A stretch of 64,000 nucleotides of DNA, taken from the NCBI RefSeq assembly GCF_009936175.1, contig NZ_AP019773.1, positions 1,054,001 to 1,118,000 of the forward strand, written 5' to 3'. Below the pieces are notes generated by a model that was not told the DNA's origin, made no database searches, and saw only the letters and a list, made by a program, of their open reading frames with translations. The position numbers and the translations under genes are program-made. The stretch is from Bartonella quintana (lineage in GTDB: Bacteria; Pseudomonadota; Alphaproteobacteria; Rhizobiales; Rhizobiaceae). Numbering within the stretch: the first letter of the stretch is position 1; every line of letters starts with the position of its first letter. Of this stretch, positions 38,341-49,453 are shown in pieces.

Positions 38341-39285
38341 CTAAAGGATAATAAAATACCAAACAAGAAATTCAATCAAAAGAATTCCAAATATAGCTGC
38401 TAAATAAAATAACGAAAAGAAAAATGTTTTTTTTGCCATCAAAATAGTTGCATCATACGTATCAGCTTTCCACAAACGAAAGGCAAAATAAATAAAGATA
38501 ACGCTCAAAATCGTCGAAAAAATAGCATAGAAAATTCCCGCAAAGTCGATGATAAAAGGTCCAGCGGCGGATATTGTCATAAGAATAGTGTAAAATAAGA
38601 TCTGTTTTTTTGTTGAACGCTCGCCTCGTACATTAGGCATCATTGGAATGCCTGCTGCACCATAATCAAGAGACGAAAAAAGAGAAAGAGACCAAAAATG
38701 CGGCGGGGTCCACATAAAAATGATTAAAAATAATAAAAAGCTCTCAATATTCACTGTACCGGTTGCCGCAGCACATCCAATCATAGGTGGGAAAGCTCCA
38801 GCTGCACCACCAATAACAATATTTTGTGGCGTTCTTCGTTTTAGCCAAATTGTATAGATAACGATATAAAAAAAGATTGTGAAGGCAAGAAAAAATGCTG
38901 CAAACCAATTAATGAGTTTCCCCATCATCAACACCGAAAGCATAGAAAGAACCATGCCAAAAACAAATGCCTTTCTGGAACTGATTTTACCACTAGGAAT
39001 GGGACGATTTCTGGTACGTTTCATCACTGCATCAATGTCAGCATCATACCACATATTAAGAACCCCCGCACCACCACCGCCTATGGCAATACACAAAATT
39101 GCTAAAAAACCATACAATGGATTTATAGAAACAGGTGATACAACTAATCCAACCAGAGCTGTAAAGACAACAAGTGACATAACCCGTGGTTTTAATAATG
39201 TGATATAATCATAAATACCAGATTTTGGTGGAATTGATTTACCACTTGCATCCGATAATTCTCTTGAAACAAACATTCTGCTCAA
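38341..39285 (-). CDS. ctaB: Protoheme IX farnesyltransferase (heme O synthase)
   Basis: A 314-residue polytopic UbiA-superfamily prenyltransferase that farnesylates heme b to heme O. The first aspartate-rich motif is NMWYDADIDAVMKRTRNRPI (about 97-116); the second is the DYGAAGIPMMPNVRGERSTK region (about 217-236), with nine or so membrane helices. In Rhizobiales it lies in the coxB-coxA-ctaB-ctaG-coxC cluster ahead of ispH; here ispH follows directly and no cox genes are present. Heme O therefore probably serves a bo3-type quinol oxidase encoded elsewhere (inference). Confidence 0.95.
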   Translation of the reverse strand: MSRMFVSRELSDASGKSIPPKSGIYDYITLLKPRVMSLVVFTALVGLVVSPVSINPLYGFLAILCIAIGGGGAGVLNMWYDADIDAVMKRTRNRPIPSGKISSRKAFVFGMVLSMLSVLMMGKLINWFAAFFLAFTIFFYIVIYTIWLKRRTPQNIVIGGAAGAFPPMIGCAAATGTVNIESFLLFLIIFMWTPPHFWSLSLFSSLDYGAAGIPMMPNVRGERSTKKQILFYTILMTISAAGPFIIDFAGIFYAIFSTILSVIFIYFAFRLWKADTYDATILMAKKTFFFSLFYLAAIFGILLIEFLVWYFIIL

Positions 39286-39633
39286 AGACCTTCAATCTCT
39301 GTCGTCCACAAACAAATACTTTCTGGCATATGAGAATGACCAATTAATATGCGTATTTTGAAAACATAGAGGATATCTCTCTTATACATATATCCATTAA
39401 AAAAAGAGAGAAACATTTGTAATAAAAATACATTTTTTCTTTCATTTTAAAATTTATCACAAAAACAAAATACATTACAGCAAACATTCTAAAGCAATGC
39501 CAAAAGCTTTTTCTCCTATAAAATACTGTTTTTTACTTTTTATTTTCTTTCATGTCTATGGATTAATATGTTTTGGTAGAGAATGGTTTTGTGTTATAAT
39601 TTTAGTTCGAAAATTCACTTTTTATGTAACTCT
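39286..39633. other. Divergent spacer between ctaB and ialB-like gene
   Basis: About 350 AT-rich bases with both promoters. In related rhizobia, coxB and coxA lie near this junction; I see no recognisable fragments of them. Confidence 0.35.
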
Positions 39634-40212
39634 ATGCACGATAGCATCGTGTGGATTCAGGTAAGGCTTTCTGTGGTACTTTATAAATTGCTAAAAAAAA
39701 CTTTCTTTTTTTGTGCTGTTATTTACACACTCTATAATGTTTCTATCAAGCACGCTGTCGCACAAACATCTAACATGCAAACTGTCCCTGCCCCAAAAAG
39801 CTACGGCGCATGGACAAAGGTTTGTTCTCTGCCACCAGGTACACCTAATATACAATGTGAAGTTGTGCAAAACGTACACACACAAAATCGCCCTGATATT
39901 ACCTTGCGCGTTACGTTTTATAAACTTCCTAAAAATCAAGGTGCTTTGATGCGTGTTTTCGTTCCGATTCGCGTTGAACTACGCCTTGGTGTTGGACTTA
40001 AAATTGACGATAAAGATCTAGGTAAAATGGAATATCGCCGTTGTCTCGGTGATAATTGCGTTGCTGAAGCTGTTCTTAAAAAAGACATATTACAACTCTT
40101 TTTAAAAGGTAAAATAGCAACCTATTTTATCTTCACAACCCCCGAACAAGGAATCGGAACCCCCGTTGACCTTCAGGGACTTAATGATGCCTATACAAAT
40201 TTACCAACTTAG
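39634..40212 (+). CDS. Invasion-associated locus B (IalB) family protein
   Basis: About 193 residues from ATG 39634 (MHDSIVWIQ); an ATG at 39583 would extend it by 17 residues. A hydrophobic stretch with KLLKKTFFFCAVIYTL and then KHAVAQT is the signal peptide. The mature domain has the IalB pattern: SYGAWTKVCSLPPGTPNIQC, a basic strand with TLRVTFYKLP, then VRVELRLGVGLKIDDKDLG, RRCLGDNCVAEAVL and a Gly-rich end (PVDLQGL). Four cysteines probably form two disulfides. Relatives include Bartonella bacilliformis IalB, required for erythrocyte invasion; this is one of several paralogues normally found in rhizobia, so a direct virulence role is not certain. It precedes tldD, as in other Rhizobiales. 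Confidence 0.87.
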   Translation: MHDSIVWIQVRLSVVLYKLLKKTFFFCAVIYTLYNVSIKHAVAQTSNMQTVPAPKSYGAWTKVCSLPPGTPNIQCEVVQNVHTQNRPDITLRVTFYKLPKNQGALMRVFVPIRVELRLGVGLKIDDKDLGKMEYRRCLGDNCVAEAVLKKDILQLFLKGKIATYFIFTTPEQGIGTPVDLQGLNDAYTNLPT

Positions 40213-40313
40213 TCAAATTTATACATATTAATGAATCAAAGCATTTCAAAGTTCATTTTATAGTTTCTCAAAAATAGAAATCTTTCAGATATAAATAAAA
40301 TAGGATAACCACA

Positions 40314-41732
40314 ATGAAATCCCTGATTGATCATTTTGATATTGCCTCATCTAAAGTGCAATCACTTGTGCAAGAATCACTTCATCATGCTGATGATGGC
40401 GAACTTTACCTTGAGTATACAGAAAGCGAAACGCTTTTATTTGATAACGGACAGCTTAAAAATGGCTCATTTCATCAAGATATGGGATTTGGTCTGCGCG
40501 TTGTTGCAGGAGAAGCTACTGGGTATGCTCACTCTAGTGAATTATCAGCTGCTGCGCTCAAACGCGCCAGTGAAGCAGCTAAAGCTGTTACCTATAATAA
40601 TCATGGAGGACCTTATAGCGCAGCACCTCAACAAACAAACAAAAGACTCTATCAACCACATAATCCCCTGGATACTCCATCATTTGAAGAAAAAAGTAAA
40701 CTTTTGCAAAAAATTGATACCTATTTACGCGAAAAAAATGATAAATTGCATCAAGTTACTGTTTCTCTTTCCGGCTCACTACAACATGTCGAAATTTTAC
40801 GTGCTGACGGATATCTTGTTCGTGATGTCCGTCCTCTTGTACGGCTTTCTATAGCTGTGGTCGCAGCTGAAGGTGAACGGCGTGAAAATGGCTTCTATGG
40901 ATGTGGTGGACGGCAAGCATTTAGCCAATTTATTAGCGAAGAAAATTGGAAAAAGGCTGCTGATGAGGCTTTGCGTATGGCTTTCATAAACCTAGAAGCA
41001 GAAGCAGCACCAGCAGGAACATTTGATGTTGTCTTAGCCAATGGATGGCCCGGTGTTATGCTTCATGAAGCTGTAGGCCATGGATTGGAAGGGGACTTCA
41101 ACCGTAAAAAAACATCTGCTTTTGCTGGACTTTTAGGAAAACAGATTGCAGCAAAAGGTGTGACAATTGTTGATGATGGTACAATTCCAAAATGCCGTGG
41201 TTCACTCACTGTCGATGATGAAGGCACACCATCAGGATATAATGTTCTTATTGAAGATGGTAAACTTATTGGTTTTATGCAAGACAGGCTAAATGCTCGA
41301 CTTATGGGCGTTAATCCAACTGGAAATGGACGACGTGAATCCTATGCACATGCACCAATGCCACGGATGACAAATACGATCATGCTAGGAGGCGATAAAA
41401 CACCTGAAGAAATTTTATCCTCACTAAAAAGCGGTATCTATGCTGTCTCATTCGGTGGAGGACAGGTTGATATTACTTCCGGAAAATTCGTCTTTGAATG
41501 TACCGAAGCTTACCGAATAGAAAATGGCAAAATTGTAGCACCAATTAAAGGTGCAACCCTTATCGGAAATGGACCAGAAGCCATGAAACGTATTACAATG
41601 ATTGGGAATGATAGCAAACTTGATAGTGGGATCGGTATGTGCGGAAAAGCAGGACAAAATGTTCCTGTTGGAGTCGGACAACCGCATCTGAGAATCAATA
41701 ATATGACAATTGGTGGAACAGCACTTTCATAA
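40314..41732 (+). CDS. tldD: TldD-family zinc metalloprotease
   Basis: A 472-residue TldD protein. The zinc site HExxxH is in VMLHEAVGHGLEGDFNRKKTS (about 250-270), followed by SYAHAPMPRMTNTIML (about 343-358). The C-terminal part has ISFGGGQVDITSGKFVFECTEA-like sequence (here AVSFGGGQVDITSGKF). TldD acts with TldE (PmbA), whose gene is not here, as a peptidase that processes modified peptides and degrades CcdA in E. coli. Cytosolic. Length is normal. Downstream lies repeat copy B. Confidence 0.96.
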   Translation: MKSLIDHFDIASSKVQSLVQESLHHADDGELYLEYTESETLLFDNGQLKNGSFHQDMGFGLRVVAGEATGYAHSSELSAAALKRASEAAKAVTYNNHGGPYSAAPQQTNKRLYQPHNPLDTPSFEEKSKLLQKIDTYLREKNDKLHQVTVSLSGSLQHVEILRADGYLVRDVRPLVRLSIAVVAAEGERRENGFYGCGGRQAFSQFISEENWKKAADEALRMAFINLEAEAAPAGTFDVVLANGWPGVMLHEAVGHGLEGDFNRKKTSAFAGLLGKQIAAKGVTIVDDGTIPKCRGSLTVDDEGTPSGYNVLIEDGKLIGFMQDRLNARLMGVNPTGNGRRESYAHAPMPRMTNTIMLGGDKTPEEILSSLKSGIYAVSFGGGQVDITSGKFVFECTEAYRIENGKIVAPIKGATLIGNGPEAMKRITMIGNDSKLDSGIGMCGKAGQNVPVGVGQPHLRINNMTIGGTALS

Positions 41733-41740
41733 AATTATGT

Positions 41741-42640
41741 TCTATGCACTTCATTCTCTAAACCAGAAGACAACTAAAGCATAGACCAACGACTTCATAA
41801 AAGAAGGAAATTTTTTATCTAAACACGAGGAGAGACGTCTGAATTTATTGAAGAAGCTTTCGATAAATTAGCATTCTTTGTAAAGATTGTTCATTATTGT
41901 TCTGCACTGTTTTCCTGTCTAAGCGGGAAAAACGGACAGAGATGTATTTTGCTTCCTCACCTCTTCTCTTTATGCCTCTAAACAGAACCTTTATCAGCAA
42001 TAATTTTTGTATTTTCACCTCAATCAACAAGCTAAGCTGCTTGGATAAATGCATTCCAGTTTCCTGTCGTTAAGAAGAAAATGCAAAGCTTGGCTCAAGG
42101 CACCCAATCCAGCCTGACTCTTCAGAGTCAAATCTTAATTTGCTTTTTGCCAATGCTTCCTTTTATGCTAGCGTTCTCTATAGCCTGTAGCAGAATCTAT
42201 AGCCCGCAACATAGGAATGAGTTAGAACACAGGTAGTATCGATCCTCACAGCTTCACCATCATAACCCTTAATTCTTGGCCAACGCTTCTAAAAACTGAT
42301 TGTTTTTTTATTCTAAGGGATTCATAATGCTTGTTGATCGATGCTATGCCACTTGCCATGGATGAATGGGCGCTACACCATTTGGCTGAGAGAAAGAAGA
42401 AATCCTCGTCCTTGCATTCGGTTTTTAAAATAAAATGAACGCCTTCAACAAAAGAATATCGGTAAGGGGTTTCCAGTCCTTATACGCATCTGAGAAACTT
42501 ATTTAATAAACCTTAGATCCTTTGTAAAATCCCTGCACTTGACTGTCATACTTTTCTCAGTAATGCTGCTTCTTTTTACAAATGGAACGTTTCCACCTCT
42601 CCACATTTTCTCTCAAATCTCAACTTAGGTGTATAGAACC
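41741..42640. mobile_element. Interspersed element copy B (~900 bp), degenerate
   Basis: The second diverged copy of the element. Left end TTCTATGCACTTCATT, right end read inward TTCTATACACCTAAG. Landmarks shared with copies A and C: TTGCTTCCTCACCTCTTCTC, AGCTTCACCATCATAACC and TTTTAAAATAAAATGAACGC. On the minus strand the coding remnant keeps GYDGEAVRIDTT, SKLRFDSEESGW and SFAFFLTTGNWNAF but is interrupted by stops. It is inserted right after tldD. Confidence 0.55.
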
Positions 42641-42689
42641 TCATCAAATATCCTTCATTCAATAATTCTTTTGGTATCCTTCAAATAAG

Positions 42690-43915
42690 CTAAAGTTCCC
42701 AACTGATATTCACTTTACGCTTACTCAAAACAGTAACAATTTTAAGATGCGGTGACCATAAAAATTGATCAATCGGTATGACTTGTTCTATTGTAACCCC
42801 CTGCAACAAAGAAGAGATAAATCACGAACAAATGTAACAGGATTGCACGAAATGGCCACCACACGTGGGATGGTTGTCTTCGCTAATTCACGCACCTATT
42901 CTTGCACACCAGCACGTGGAGGATCAAAAACAACGCACTCAAAACACGCAAATTTCCTCGCAGAAAGTGGATGACGAAAGAGATCACGTTTTTCACAAGT
43001 TACTGTCTTTAAACCGGTTGCAAAATGTGCTGCCCGATCTAAATTCGCTAACGCTGTCCCATCATTTTCTACCGCATGAACATTCATCTTTTTCGCCATA
43101 CGTAATGTAAAAGTCCCCATTCTTGAAAACAAATCCAAAGCATTCTTTGCTTTTTTTAAATGGACCAAAATAACATTGCCCATAGTATTTTCTGCTTCTA
43201 GAGTCGCTTGGAGAAACCCACCAGCAGGAAACTCAACACAGACATCTTCAAAGTAAACCAATGGTTTTTCTCGTTCAATCAAAACTTTACCTTCAACAGA
43301 TAAACGTGTAATTCCACGCGCAAGAGCTGTATGAACCATTTTCTGACGAATACGTCATCCCCCCACCACACACCCATTTAAAGCAACATCTAAACCATTT
43401 TCAACAGCTGTTATCGTAACCTGAAATCTCTTGGTATAATTGCTTAAAAGAGCACAAAATACCTTGATATCATCTAGTTTAGACATAATCTCTAAACATG
43501 TAACTGGACATTCCTCAAGTGTGATAACATCATGCGATAAATAGCGATTAAAACCAACAATGTAACCTTTCCGGATCGCAAGCGCTGTTAAAGATTCGTC
43601 GACGATTGTGGTATTCACATTCAATCAAAGGAGAAACAAGGATATCATCGATCCCATGTTTTTTAAGGTATCAACAACTAATTGCTTTTTTCAAAAGCGA
43701 TAAGCATCAGCACGCCAATGCTGAAGCACACACCTTCCACAACTCTCAAAATGTTGGCAGAGAGCATCAATGCGTTCTGATGATCTTTCTTCTAAGGTAA
43801 TAAGTTCTCCATACTTTCCATGAAAAGCAACTATAGCAACCTCTCCCGGTAAAGTAAAAGGAACATAGATAGAGCCATGCAATGTCTTAGAAATACCGTA
43901 ACCGTTCGCTCCTAT
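42690..43915 (-). pseudogene. Relic of TrmA/RlmD-family 23S rRNA (uracil-5) methyltransferase
   Basis: Order of fragments on the minus strand: IGANGYGISKTLHGS then LPGEVAIVAFHGKYGE, ESCGRCVLQHWRADAYRF (one FeS-type cysteine region), DESLTALAIRKGYIVGFNR and FQVTITAVENGLDVALNG. The SAM-binding domain follows with NALDLFSRMGTFTLRMA (usually DLFCGxGxF), HAVENDGTAL and FECVVFDPPRAGVQE. A TAG then precedes VRELAKTTIPRVVAISCNP and a frameshift before SKRKVNISWEL. The catalytic cysteine loop (SCNP) survives, but frameshifts, stops and loss of the first cysteine cluster rule out function. It follows tlyA, the normal alphaproteobacterial order. Confidence 0.85.
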
Positions 43916-44681
43916 GGTCGATTATAACTCTGTTGCTCACACATTTTTTCTCCAAATAACAAATATTCCAAATTGCCATCACCGCCTGCAATAGGTGAGG
44001 GAAGCAAACCTTTGTACTCCATCCTATTTGCACATATTTAGCCAATCAAAAGTTCTTCAGCAGTTTGTTTTGCTATTGATAGATTTCTCAATACCCCACC
44101 TTTCCTAAAAGCTTCTCGACCAATTTCAAATTGTGGCTTTACCAATAAAACCGCTTGAGCTCCCTTCTTAGCTAGAGACAAAACGGGAGGTAAGGCAAGT
44201 TTAAGAGAAATAAAACTGATGTCCGATATGATGAGACCAATTTCCCTGCCACCTAAATGTTTCTGTTTCAAATCTCTAACATTCAAGCCTTCTAATAAGG
44301 TTATCGCACTGTTGCCAGCTAAACGTGCACCCAATTGATGATGGCCAACATCAACAGCAATAACATGCGTTGCTCCACGCTCTAAGAGAACTTGCGTAAA
44401 ACCACCTGTTGATGCACCAATATCAATGGCTGTCACTTTATCCGTTACAATCGAAAATGCATCAAGTGCACGCATTAATTTCAATGCCGCACATGAAACA
44501 TAATTGCGTGCTGGATTACAAACAACAATTTCTGCGTCAGCAGAAATAATTTGCCCAGCTTTAAAAATGATTTCGCCATCAACCTTGACGGTTTAGCGTA
44601 TGATAGCATCACGAGCCCGTGATCGCGTCATAAAAAATTTTTTTCAACTAAAAGAATATCGAGTCTTTTTCTAACAGCCAT
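43912..44681 (-). pseudogene. tlyA: Relic of TlyA (2'-O-ribose methyltransferase / hemolysin A family)
   Basis: The gene starts at ATG 44681, one base after the dxs stop, with AVRKRLDILLVEKN, then shifts frame at an A7T6 tract (VEKNFL stop; the other frame gives TRSRARDAIIR). A TAA follows, then TVKVDGEIIFKAGQIIS and a long intact methyltransferase core (KVTAIDIGASTGGFTQVLLE; SDISFISLKLALPPVL). A second TAA after EELLIG precedes the last 40 codons (GLLPSPIAGGDGNLEYLLFG). Three separate lesions make it inactive as a full TlyA, although a 148-residue open frame (44038-44484) remains. TlyA methylates 16S and 23S rRNA in relatives. Confidence 0.9.
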
Positions 44682-44682
44682 C

Positions 44683-46605
44683 TCATACTCGAACTTTCTG
44701 CACTGTTCGAATTTCGCGTCCCAAAGCAGTAAAGACAGTGTTGACAATACCAACAGCATCAAGTCCGATACGCGAAAGAACTTTCTCTGGTGAACCATGA
44801 TTCAAATATTCATCAGGAAATTTTAATGTGCGAACTTTCAGACCATGCTCTAAAAGCCCTTCTTTTGCCAAGAATTGTAATAAGTGTGCTCCAAATCCAC
44901 CTATTGCACCTTCTTCAACGGCCACCAAGACCTCATGCTCACATGCCAAACGGCGCATCAAATCCTTATCCAAAGGCTTCGCAAACCGTGCATCCGCAAC
45001 CGTCGTAGACAACCCCTCTGCTATCAACGCATCAGCAGCTACCAACACTTCTGACATCCGCGTTCCAAAACAAACCAAAGCTACCCTGCTTCCTTCACGA
45101 AGAACACGCCCTTTTCCAATCTCTAATAATTCACCGCGCTGCGGTAAATCCATGCCAACACCTTCACCACGCGGATAACGAAAAGAAATTGGTCCCTGAT
45201 CATAAGCTGCAGCAGTACGTACCATATGCATCAGTTCAACTTCGTCAGAAGGCGCCATGACAACAAATTCAGGAAGAGTAGCTAAAAAAACAATATCAAA
45301 ACTGCCAGCGTGCGTCGCACCATCTGCACCCACAAAGCCGGCTCGATCAATGGCAAAACGTACCGGTAATTTTTGAATCGATACATCGTGAATAATCTGA
45401 TCATAAGCACGCTGTAAAAAAGTAGAATAAATCGCAACAAAAGGCTTATACCCTTCACAAGCCATACCGGCAGCAAAAGTTACAGCATGCTGCTCAGCAA
45501 TACCAACATCAAACATTCTTTCAGGAAATTTTTCAGCAAAAGCATCAAGCCCTGTTCCTGTTGGCATTGCCGCCGTTATACCAACAATCTTATTATCATG
45601 CGTAGCTTCCTCTATTAAAGCATTAGAAAACACCTTAGTATAGGCAAGAGCATTGCCTTGTGTCTTAATCTGTTTACCTGTAACAACATCAAAACTATTA
45701 ACACCATGATATTTATCAGATGATGCTTCCGCAGGTGCATATCCCTTCCCTTTATGGGTTACTACATGTACCAAAACAGGACCATTAGGATATTCACGAA
45801 CATTTTTCAACACAGGCAATAAATGCTTTAAATTATGGCCATCTATTGGTCCAACATAGTAAAAGCCAAGCTCATCAAATAAAGTTCCCCCAACCAAAAA
45901 ACCACGCGCAAATTCTTCTGAACGACGTGCCTTATCTAAAAAAAACTTTGGCATTTTTTTGCTGAACATCTTTATCCGTTCACGCAAACTACGGTAAGCA
46001 GGACGGGAAACCAATCGTGCGAGATGCGCACTCATTGCACCAGTAGGAGGAGCAATAGACATATCATTATCATTAAGGATAACAATCAGACGTGCATCCA
46101 AAGCACCAGCGTTATTCATCGCTTCATAAGCCATACCAGCAGACATAGCACCATCACCAATCACAGCAATAATGTTGCGCCTTTTCTCTGCTTTCAAAGC
46201 ACTAGCCACCGTCATACCAAGACCAGCTGAAATAGAAGTAGAAGAATGACCCGCACCAAATGGATCATACACACTTTCTGAACGTTTCGTAAAACCTGAC
46301 AATCCACCCTCTTGGCGCAATGTGCGAATTCTATCTCTACGCCCCGTCAAAATTTTATGAGGGTAGGTTTGATGACCAACATCCCAAATAATCCTATCTT
46401 CCGGTGTATTAAAAACATAATGCAACGCAACAGTAAGCTCCACAACACCAAGCCCCGCACCAAGATGACCACCTGTTACAGAAACTGCATCAATTGTTTC
46501 TGTCCGCAACTCATCAGCTAAACGTACCAAATCAGACTCAGGCAATGCCCGCAAATCTTGCGGCAAACAAATACGGTCAAGCAATGGCGTCAATGTCCGA
46601 GACAA
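44683..46605 (-). CDS. dxs: 1-deoxy-D-xylulose-5-phosphate synthase
   Basis: A 640-residue thiamine diphosphate enzyme that condenses pyruvate and glyceraldehyde 3-phosphate, the first step of the non-mevalonate isoprenoid pathway. ThDP-binding [18 protein letters not shown] (about 152-169) with [15 protein letters not shown] before it; the transketolase pyrimidine domain includes [15 protein letters not shown] (about 370-384) and [15 protein letters not shown] (about 418-432). Complete length. It shares this pathway with ispH in this window. It is followed on the same strand by the tlyA and rumA relics and preceded by xseB. Confidence 0.97.
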   Translation of the reverse strand: MSRTLTPLLDRICLPQDLRALPESDLVRLADELRTETIDAVSVTGGHLGAGLGVVELTVALHYVFNTPEDRIIWDVGHQTYPHKILTGRRDRIRTLRQEGGLSGFTKRSESVYDPFGAGHSSTSISAGLGMTVASALKAEKRRNIIAVIGDGAMSAGMAYEAMNNAGALDARLIVILNDNDMSIAPPTGAMSAHLARLVSRPAYRSLRERIKMFSKKMPKFFLDKARRSEEFARGFLVGGTLFDELGFYYVGPIDGHNLKHLLPVLKNVREYPNGPVLVHVVTHKGKGYAPAEASSDKYHGVNSFDVVTGKQIKTQGNALAYTKVFSNALIEEATHDNKIVGITAAMPTGTGLDAFAEKFPERMFDVGIAEQHAVTFAAGMACEGYKPFVAIYSTFLQRAYDQIIHDVSIQKLPVRFAIDRAGFVGADGATHAGSFDIVFLATLPEFVVMAPSDEVELMHMVRTAAAYDQGPISFRYPRGEGVGMDLPQRGELLEIGKGRVLREGSRVALVCFGTRMSEVLVAADALIAEGLSTTVADARFAKPLDKDLMRRLACEHEVLVAVEEGAIGGFGAHLLQFLAKEGLLEHGLKVRTLKFPDEYLNHGSPEKVLSRIGLDAVGIVNTVFTALGREIRTVQKVRV

Positions 46606-46835
46606 AAAAAACTCCCTTATATTATTTTATCAAGAGAGTGAAACGGTAAGAATAAGCCTTCTCCACTCTTTCGTTTATGGTGTGGTGCATTTCCATCGGA
46701 ATACTTTATCGATGTGGAATTATCTACAGCTTTTCTCATTTTAATTCATTTTATAAAAAAGAAACTGATAAAATCCGTTCCTATAAACGAGATTACGACG
46801 CCTCTTACCTTGCAATATTCCAGAACTATTTAACA

Positions 46836-47090
46836 TTATTTCGAATCAAGTGGTTCCACACCTTTCGGGGAGCCTTCCTCTGAAAGCTGAATTTTCTCAA
46901 CTTTAGCTTCTGCAGCTTTTAAGAGTCTATCGCAATGTTTTTTAAGAGCTTCACCGCGCTCATAAATATCAATTGATTGTTCTAAAGGAACATCCCCACG
47001 TTCCAAATTTTCAACAATAACCTCAAGCTGCTTAAGCGCTTGCTCAAAACTTAGTGCAGTAATATCCCCCGTTTGTATCTCTTGTTTCAT
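46836..47090 (-). CDS. xseB: Exodeoxyribonuclease VII small subunit
   Basis: An 84-residue protein starting at ATG 47090 (MKQEIQTGD), 7 bases after the ribAB stop with GAGGATC as ribosome-binding site; the longer frame to 47132 overlaps ribAB and is rejected. The family core is [20 protein letters not shown] (about 14-33) followed by [19 protein letters not shown] (about 36-54). It partners XseA in the ExoVII nuclease. The location between ribBA and dxs is typical for alphaproteobacteria. A short acidic tail is variable. Confidence 0.93.
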   Translation of the reverse strand: MKQEIQTGDITALSFEQALKQLEVIVENLERGDVPLEQSIDIYERGEALKKHCDRLLKAAEAKVEKIQLSEEGSPKGVEPLDSK

Positions 47091-47097
47091 GTGATCC

Positions 47098-48207
47098 TCA
47101 CAAAATATCTGTTCTGGATACACGAATTCCAAAACCTTCCAAACCTAAATAATGACGCTCGTTAGCAGCATAAACGATAACAGAACTAATCCCTAAATGT
47201 TTTAAAATTTGTGATCCTAAACCAATTTGTCGCCATTCTTCTCCGCGTTCAATTGCTTGCACATGGTTTTCCAAACCTCTCATTGCCAATGCCTGACTAC
47301 CAACAGCTGATTGTACACCAACAGATCCCTCACGCAAATAAACAAATACACCACGTTTTTCTTTTTCCATCATACGCCGCATGATAGTTATAATATCTGA
47401 CGATTGACCAAAAATATCGCTCATAATGTTTTCACGATGCAAACGCACAGGAATATCCTCACCATCACGGATATCACCAAAAATGATTGCAACATGCTGG
47501 ACTGTTTCCCAAGGCAGTTGATAACTTTGAAAAACAGCTGGTCCTACTGGTGTTTCAATATGCATTTCTCCAACATGCTTGATCAATATTTCCTTACGCT
47601 GACGATAAGCAATTAAATCTGAAACTTTTATTATATGCAATCGATTATCTTGCGCAAATTTTGTAACTTCATCTCCATGTTTAACGCTGCCATCATCATT
47701 GACCAATTCACCGATAACGCCAACCGGGGGCAAATTAGCTAATTTACATAGATCAACAGCTGCCTCGGTGTGACCTGAACGCATAAGAACACCCCCTTCA
47801 TGGGCAATTAAAGGGAAAATATGTCCTGGACGAACGAAATCGCTCGCACCGGCATTTGAATTAGCAAGATTACGCACTGCTAGTGTACGATCATGTGCTG
47901 AAATACCCGTTGTTATTCCATGTTTAAAATCAATAGTAACAGTAAATTGGGTACGATGCGCTGAATTATTATCTGACACCATAGGAGTAAGATTAAACCG
48001 TTGCGCTTCTTCTTTTAGCATAGGTGCACAAACAATACCCGTTGTATGGCGAATGATAAATGCCATCTTTTCTTCTGTACAATGGACAGCTGCAACGGTT
48101 AAATCACCTTCATTTTCACGGTCATTATCATCTGTAACTACCAAAATTTCACCGCGTTCAAAAGCCCGAAGTGCAGAAACAAATTTTTTTTGGTCATATG
48201 TCATCAT
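47098..48207 (-). CDS. ribB: 3,4-dihydroxy-2-butanone 4-phosphate synthase with degenerate GTP cyclohydrolase II domain
   Basis: A 369-residue riboflavin-pathway enzyme. The N-terminal RibB domain (about 1-205) is complete: [36 protein letters not shown] and [12 protein letters not shown]. The C-terminal part (about 210-369) has the GTP cyclohydrolase II fold but has lost its zinc ligands: around residue 257 it reads [16 protein letters not shown], where active RibA has three cysteines. So only the DHBP synthase step is expected here and a separate RibA is needed. Such split RibBA proteins are known in alphaproteobacteria. It follows aroC with no gap and is followed at 7 bases by xseB, so it is co-transcribed. 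Confidence 0.93.
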   Translation of the reverse strand: MMTYDQKKFVSALRAFERGEILVVTDDNDRENEGDLTVAAVHCTEEKMAFIIRHTTGIVCAPMLKEEAQRFNLTPMVSDNNSAHRTQFTVTIDFKHGITTGISAHDRTLAVRNLANSNAGASDFVRPGHIFPLIAHEGGVLMRSGHTEAAVDLCKLANLPPVGVIGELVNDDGSVKHGDEVTKFAQDNRLHIIKVSDLIAYRQRKEILIKHVGEMHIETPVGPAVFQSYQLPWETVQHVAIIFGDIRDGEDIPVRLHRENIMSDIFGQSSDIITIMRRMMEKEKRGVFVYLREGSVGVQSAVGSQALAMRGLENHVQAIERGEEWRQIGLGSQILKHLGISSVIVYAANERHYLGLEGFGIRVSRTDIL

Positions 48208-49308
48208 TTATCTTTCAAAGCGCCCAACCTGACCACGATGCCTTAGATAATGATCAGCAATAGCACAAGCAATCATCGCTTCACCAACAGGAACAGCACG
48301 AATTCCAACACATGGATCATGACGGCCCTTCGTTATAACATTTACATCATTACCATCAACATCAATTGAACGACGAGATGTTAAAATTGATGGAGTAGGC
48401 TTCACAGCAAAGCGTGCAACAATTGGCTGTCCACTCGATATTCCGCCTAAAATACCACCAGCATGATTGGATAAAAAAACTGGTTTCCCATCACTTCCCA
48501 TCCGCATTTCATCTGCATTTTCTTCTCCTGTCAGGCAGGCAGTTGCAAAACCATCACCTATTTCAACACCCTTAACCGCATTAATCGACATTAAGGATGA
48601 TGCAATATCCTGATCAAGTTTTGCGTAAATAGGCGCCCCTAAACCCGCCGGAACATTTTCTGCAACAATCTCAACAAGAGCACCAACAGATGAACCATTT
48701 TTACGCACTGTATCGATATAATCACTAAAAACGGGCACCATCTCTGCATCAGGTGTAAAAAAAGGATTGTTCTCAACCTCTAACCAATCCCAACGATCAC
48801 GATTAATATTATGAGGACCAATGGCTATTAAAGCTCCCCGGACAATCAAACCAGGCACAATTTTACGTGCAAGAGCACCTGCAGCAACACGTGCTGCCGT
48901 TTCACGTGCTGAAGCACGCCCTCCACCTTGAAAATCACGAATGCCATATTTAACATCATACGTATAGTCTGCATGACCGGGACGATATTGATGGACAATT
49001 GAGCCATAATCCTTAGAACGCTGATCCGTATTTCGAATCAACAAGGAAATTGGCGTTCCCGTTGTCACTAATGTTGCCCCATCGTCCTGAACAACAATCC
49101 CTGAAAGTATCTCTACTTGATCCAGTTCTCGGCGCTGCGTTGTATATCTGGATTGTCCTGGTCTGCGTTTATCAAGATAAGACTGAATCTCTGCAAGAGT
49201 AAAAGTAATCCCCGGAGGACAACCATCGATGACACAACCAAGAGCAACACCATGACTTTCACCCCATGTTGTTACACGAAACAAATGACCAAATGTATTA
49301 TGTGACAT
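48208..49308 (-). CDS. aroC: Chorismate synthase
   Basis: A 366-residue enzyme producing chorismate from EPSP with reduced FMN. Signatures: [20 protein letters not shown] (about 6-25), [16 protein letters not shown] (about 130-145), [21 protein letters not shown] (about 278-298) and the terminal [19 protein letters not shown] (about 332-350). All are intact. The final shikimate step feeds aromatic amino acid and ubiquinone pathways (compare ubiA). It is followed by ribBA whose start touches its stop. It lies 145 bases downstream of fabI. Confidence 0.98.
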   Translation of the reverse strand: MSHNTFGHLFRVTTWGESHGVALGCVIDGCPPGITFTLAEIQSYLDKRRPGQSRYTTQRRELDQVEILSGIVVQDDGATLVTTGTPISLLIRNTDQRSKDYGSIVHQYRPGHADYTYDVKYGIRDFQGGGRASARETAARVAAGALARKIVPGLIVRGALIAIGPHNINRDRWDWLEVENNPFFTPDAEMVPVFSDYIDTVRKNGSSVGALVEIVAENVPAGLGAPIYAKLDQDIASSLMSINAVKGVEIGDGFATACLTGEENADEMRMGSDGKPVFLSNHAGGILGGISSGQPIVARFAVKPTPSILTSRRSIDVDGNDVNVITKGRHDPCVGIRAVPVGEAMIACAIADHYLRHRGQVGRFER

Positions 49309-49453
49309 GAAAAATGACTCGTTTCTCCGTCAAATACACACAACCACAGCACACGTCGAACTGTGCACAAACAGACTCTACCCCAAAATACCATTAGCCG
49401 TTTTAAACTCGGCTAAATCACCTCTGTCAAATAAAACCTTATCAAGCATCACT

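Noticed and set aside
44038..44484. Intact 148-residue methyltransferase
   Set aside because: It is the middle of tlyA; the S4-like N-terminus and C-terminal end are present but cut off by a frameshift and stops.
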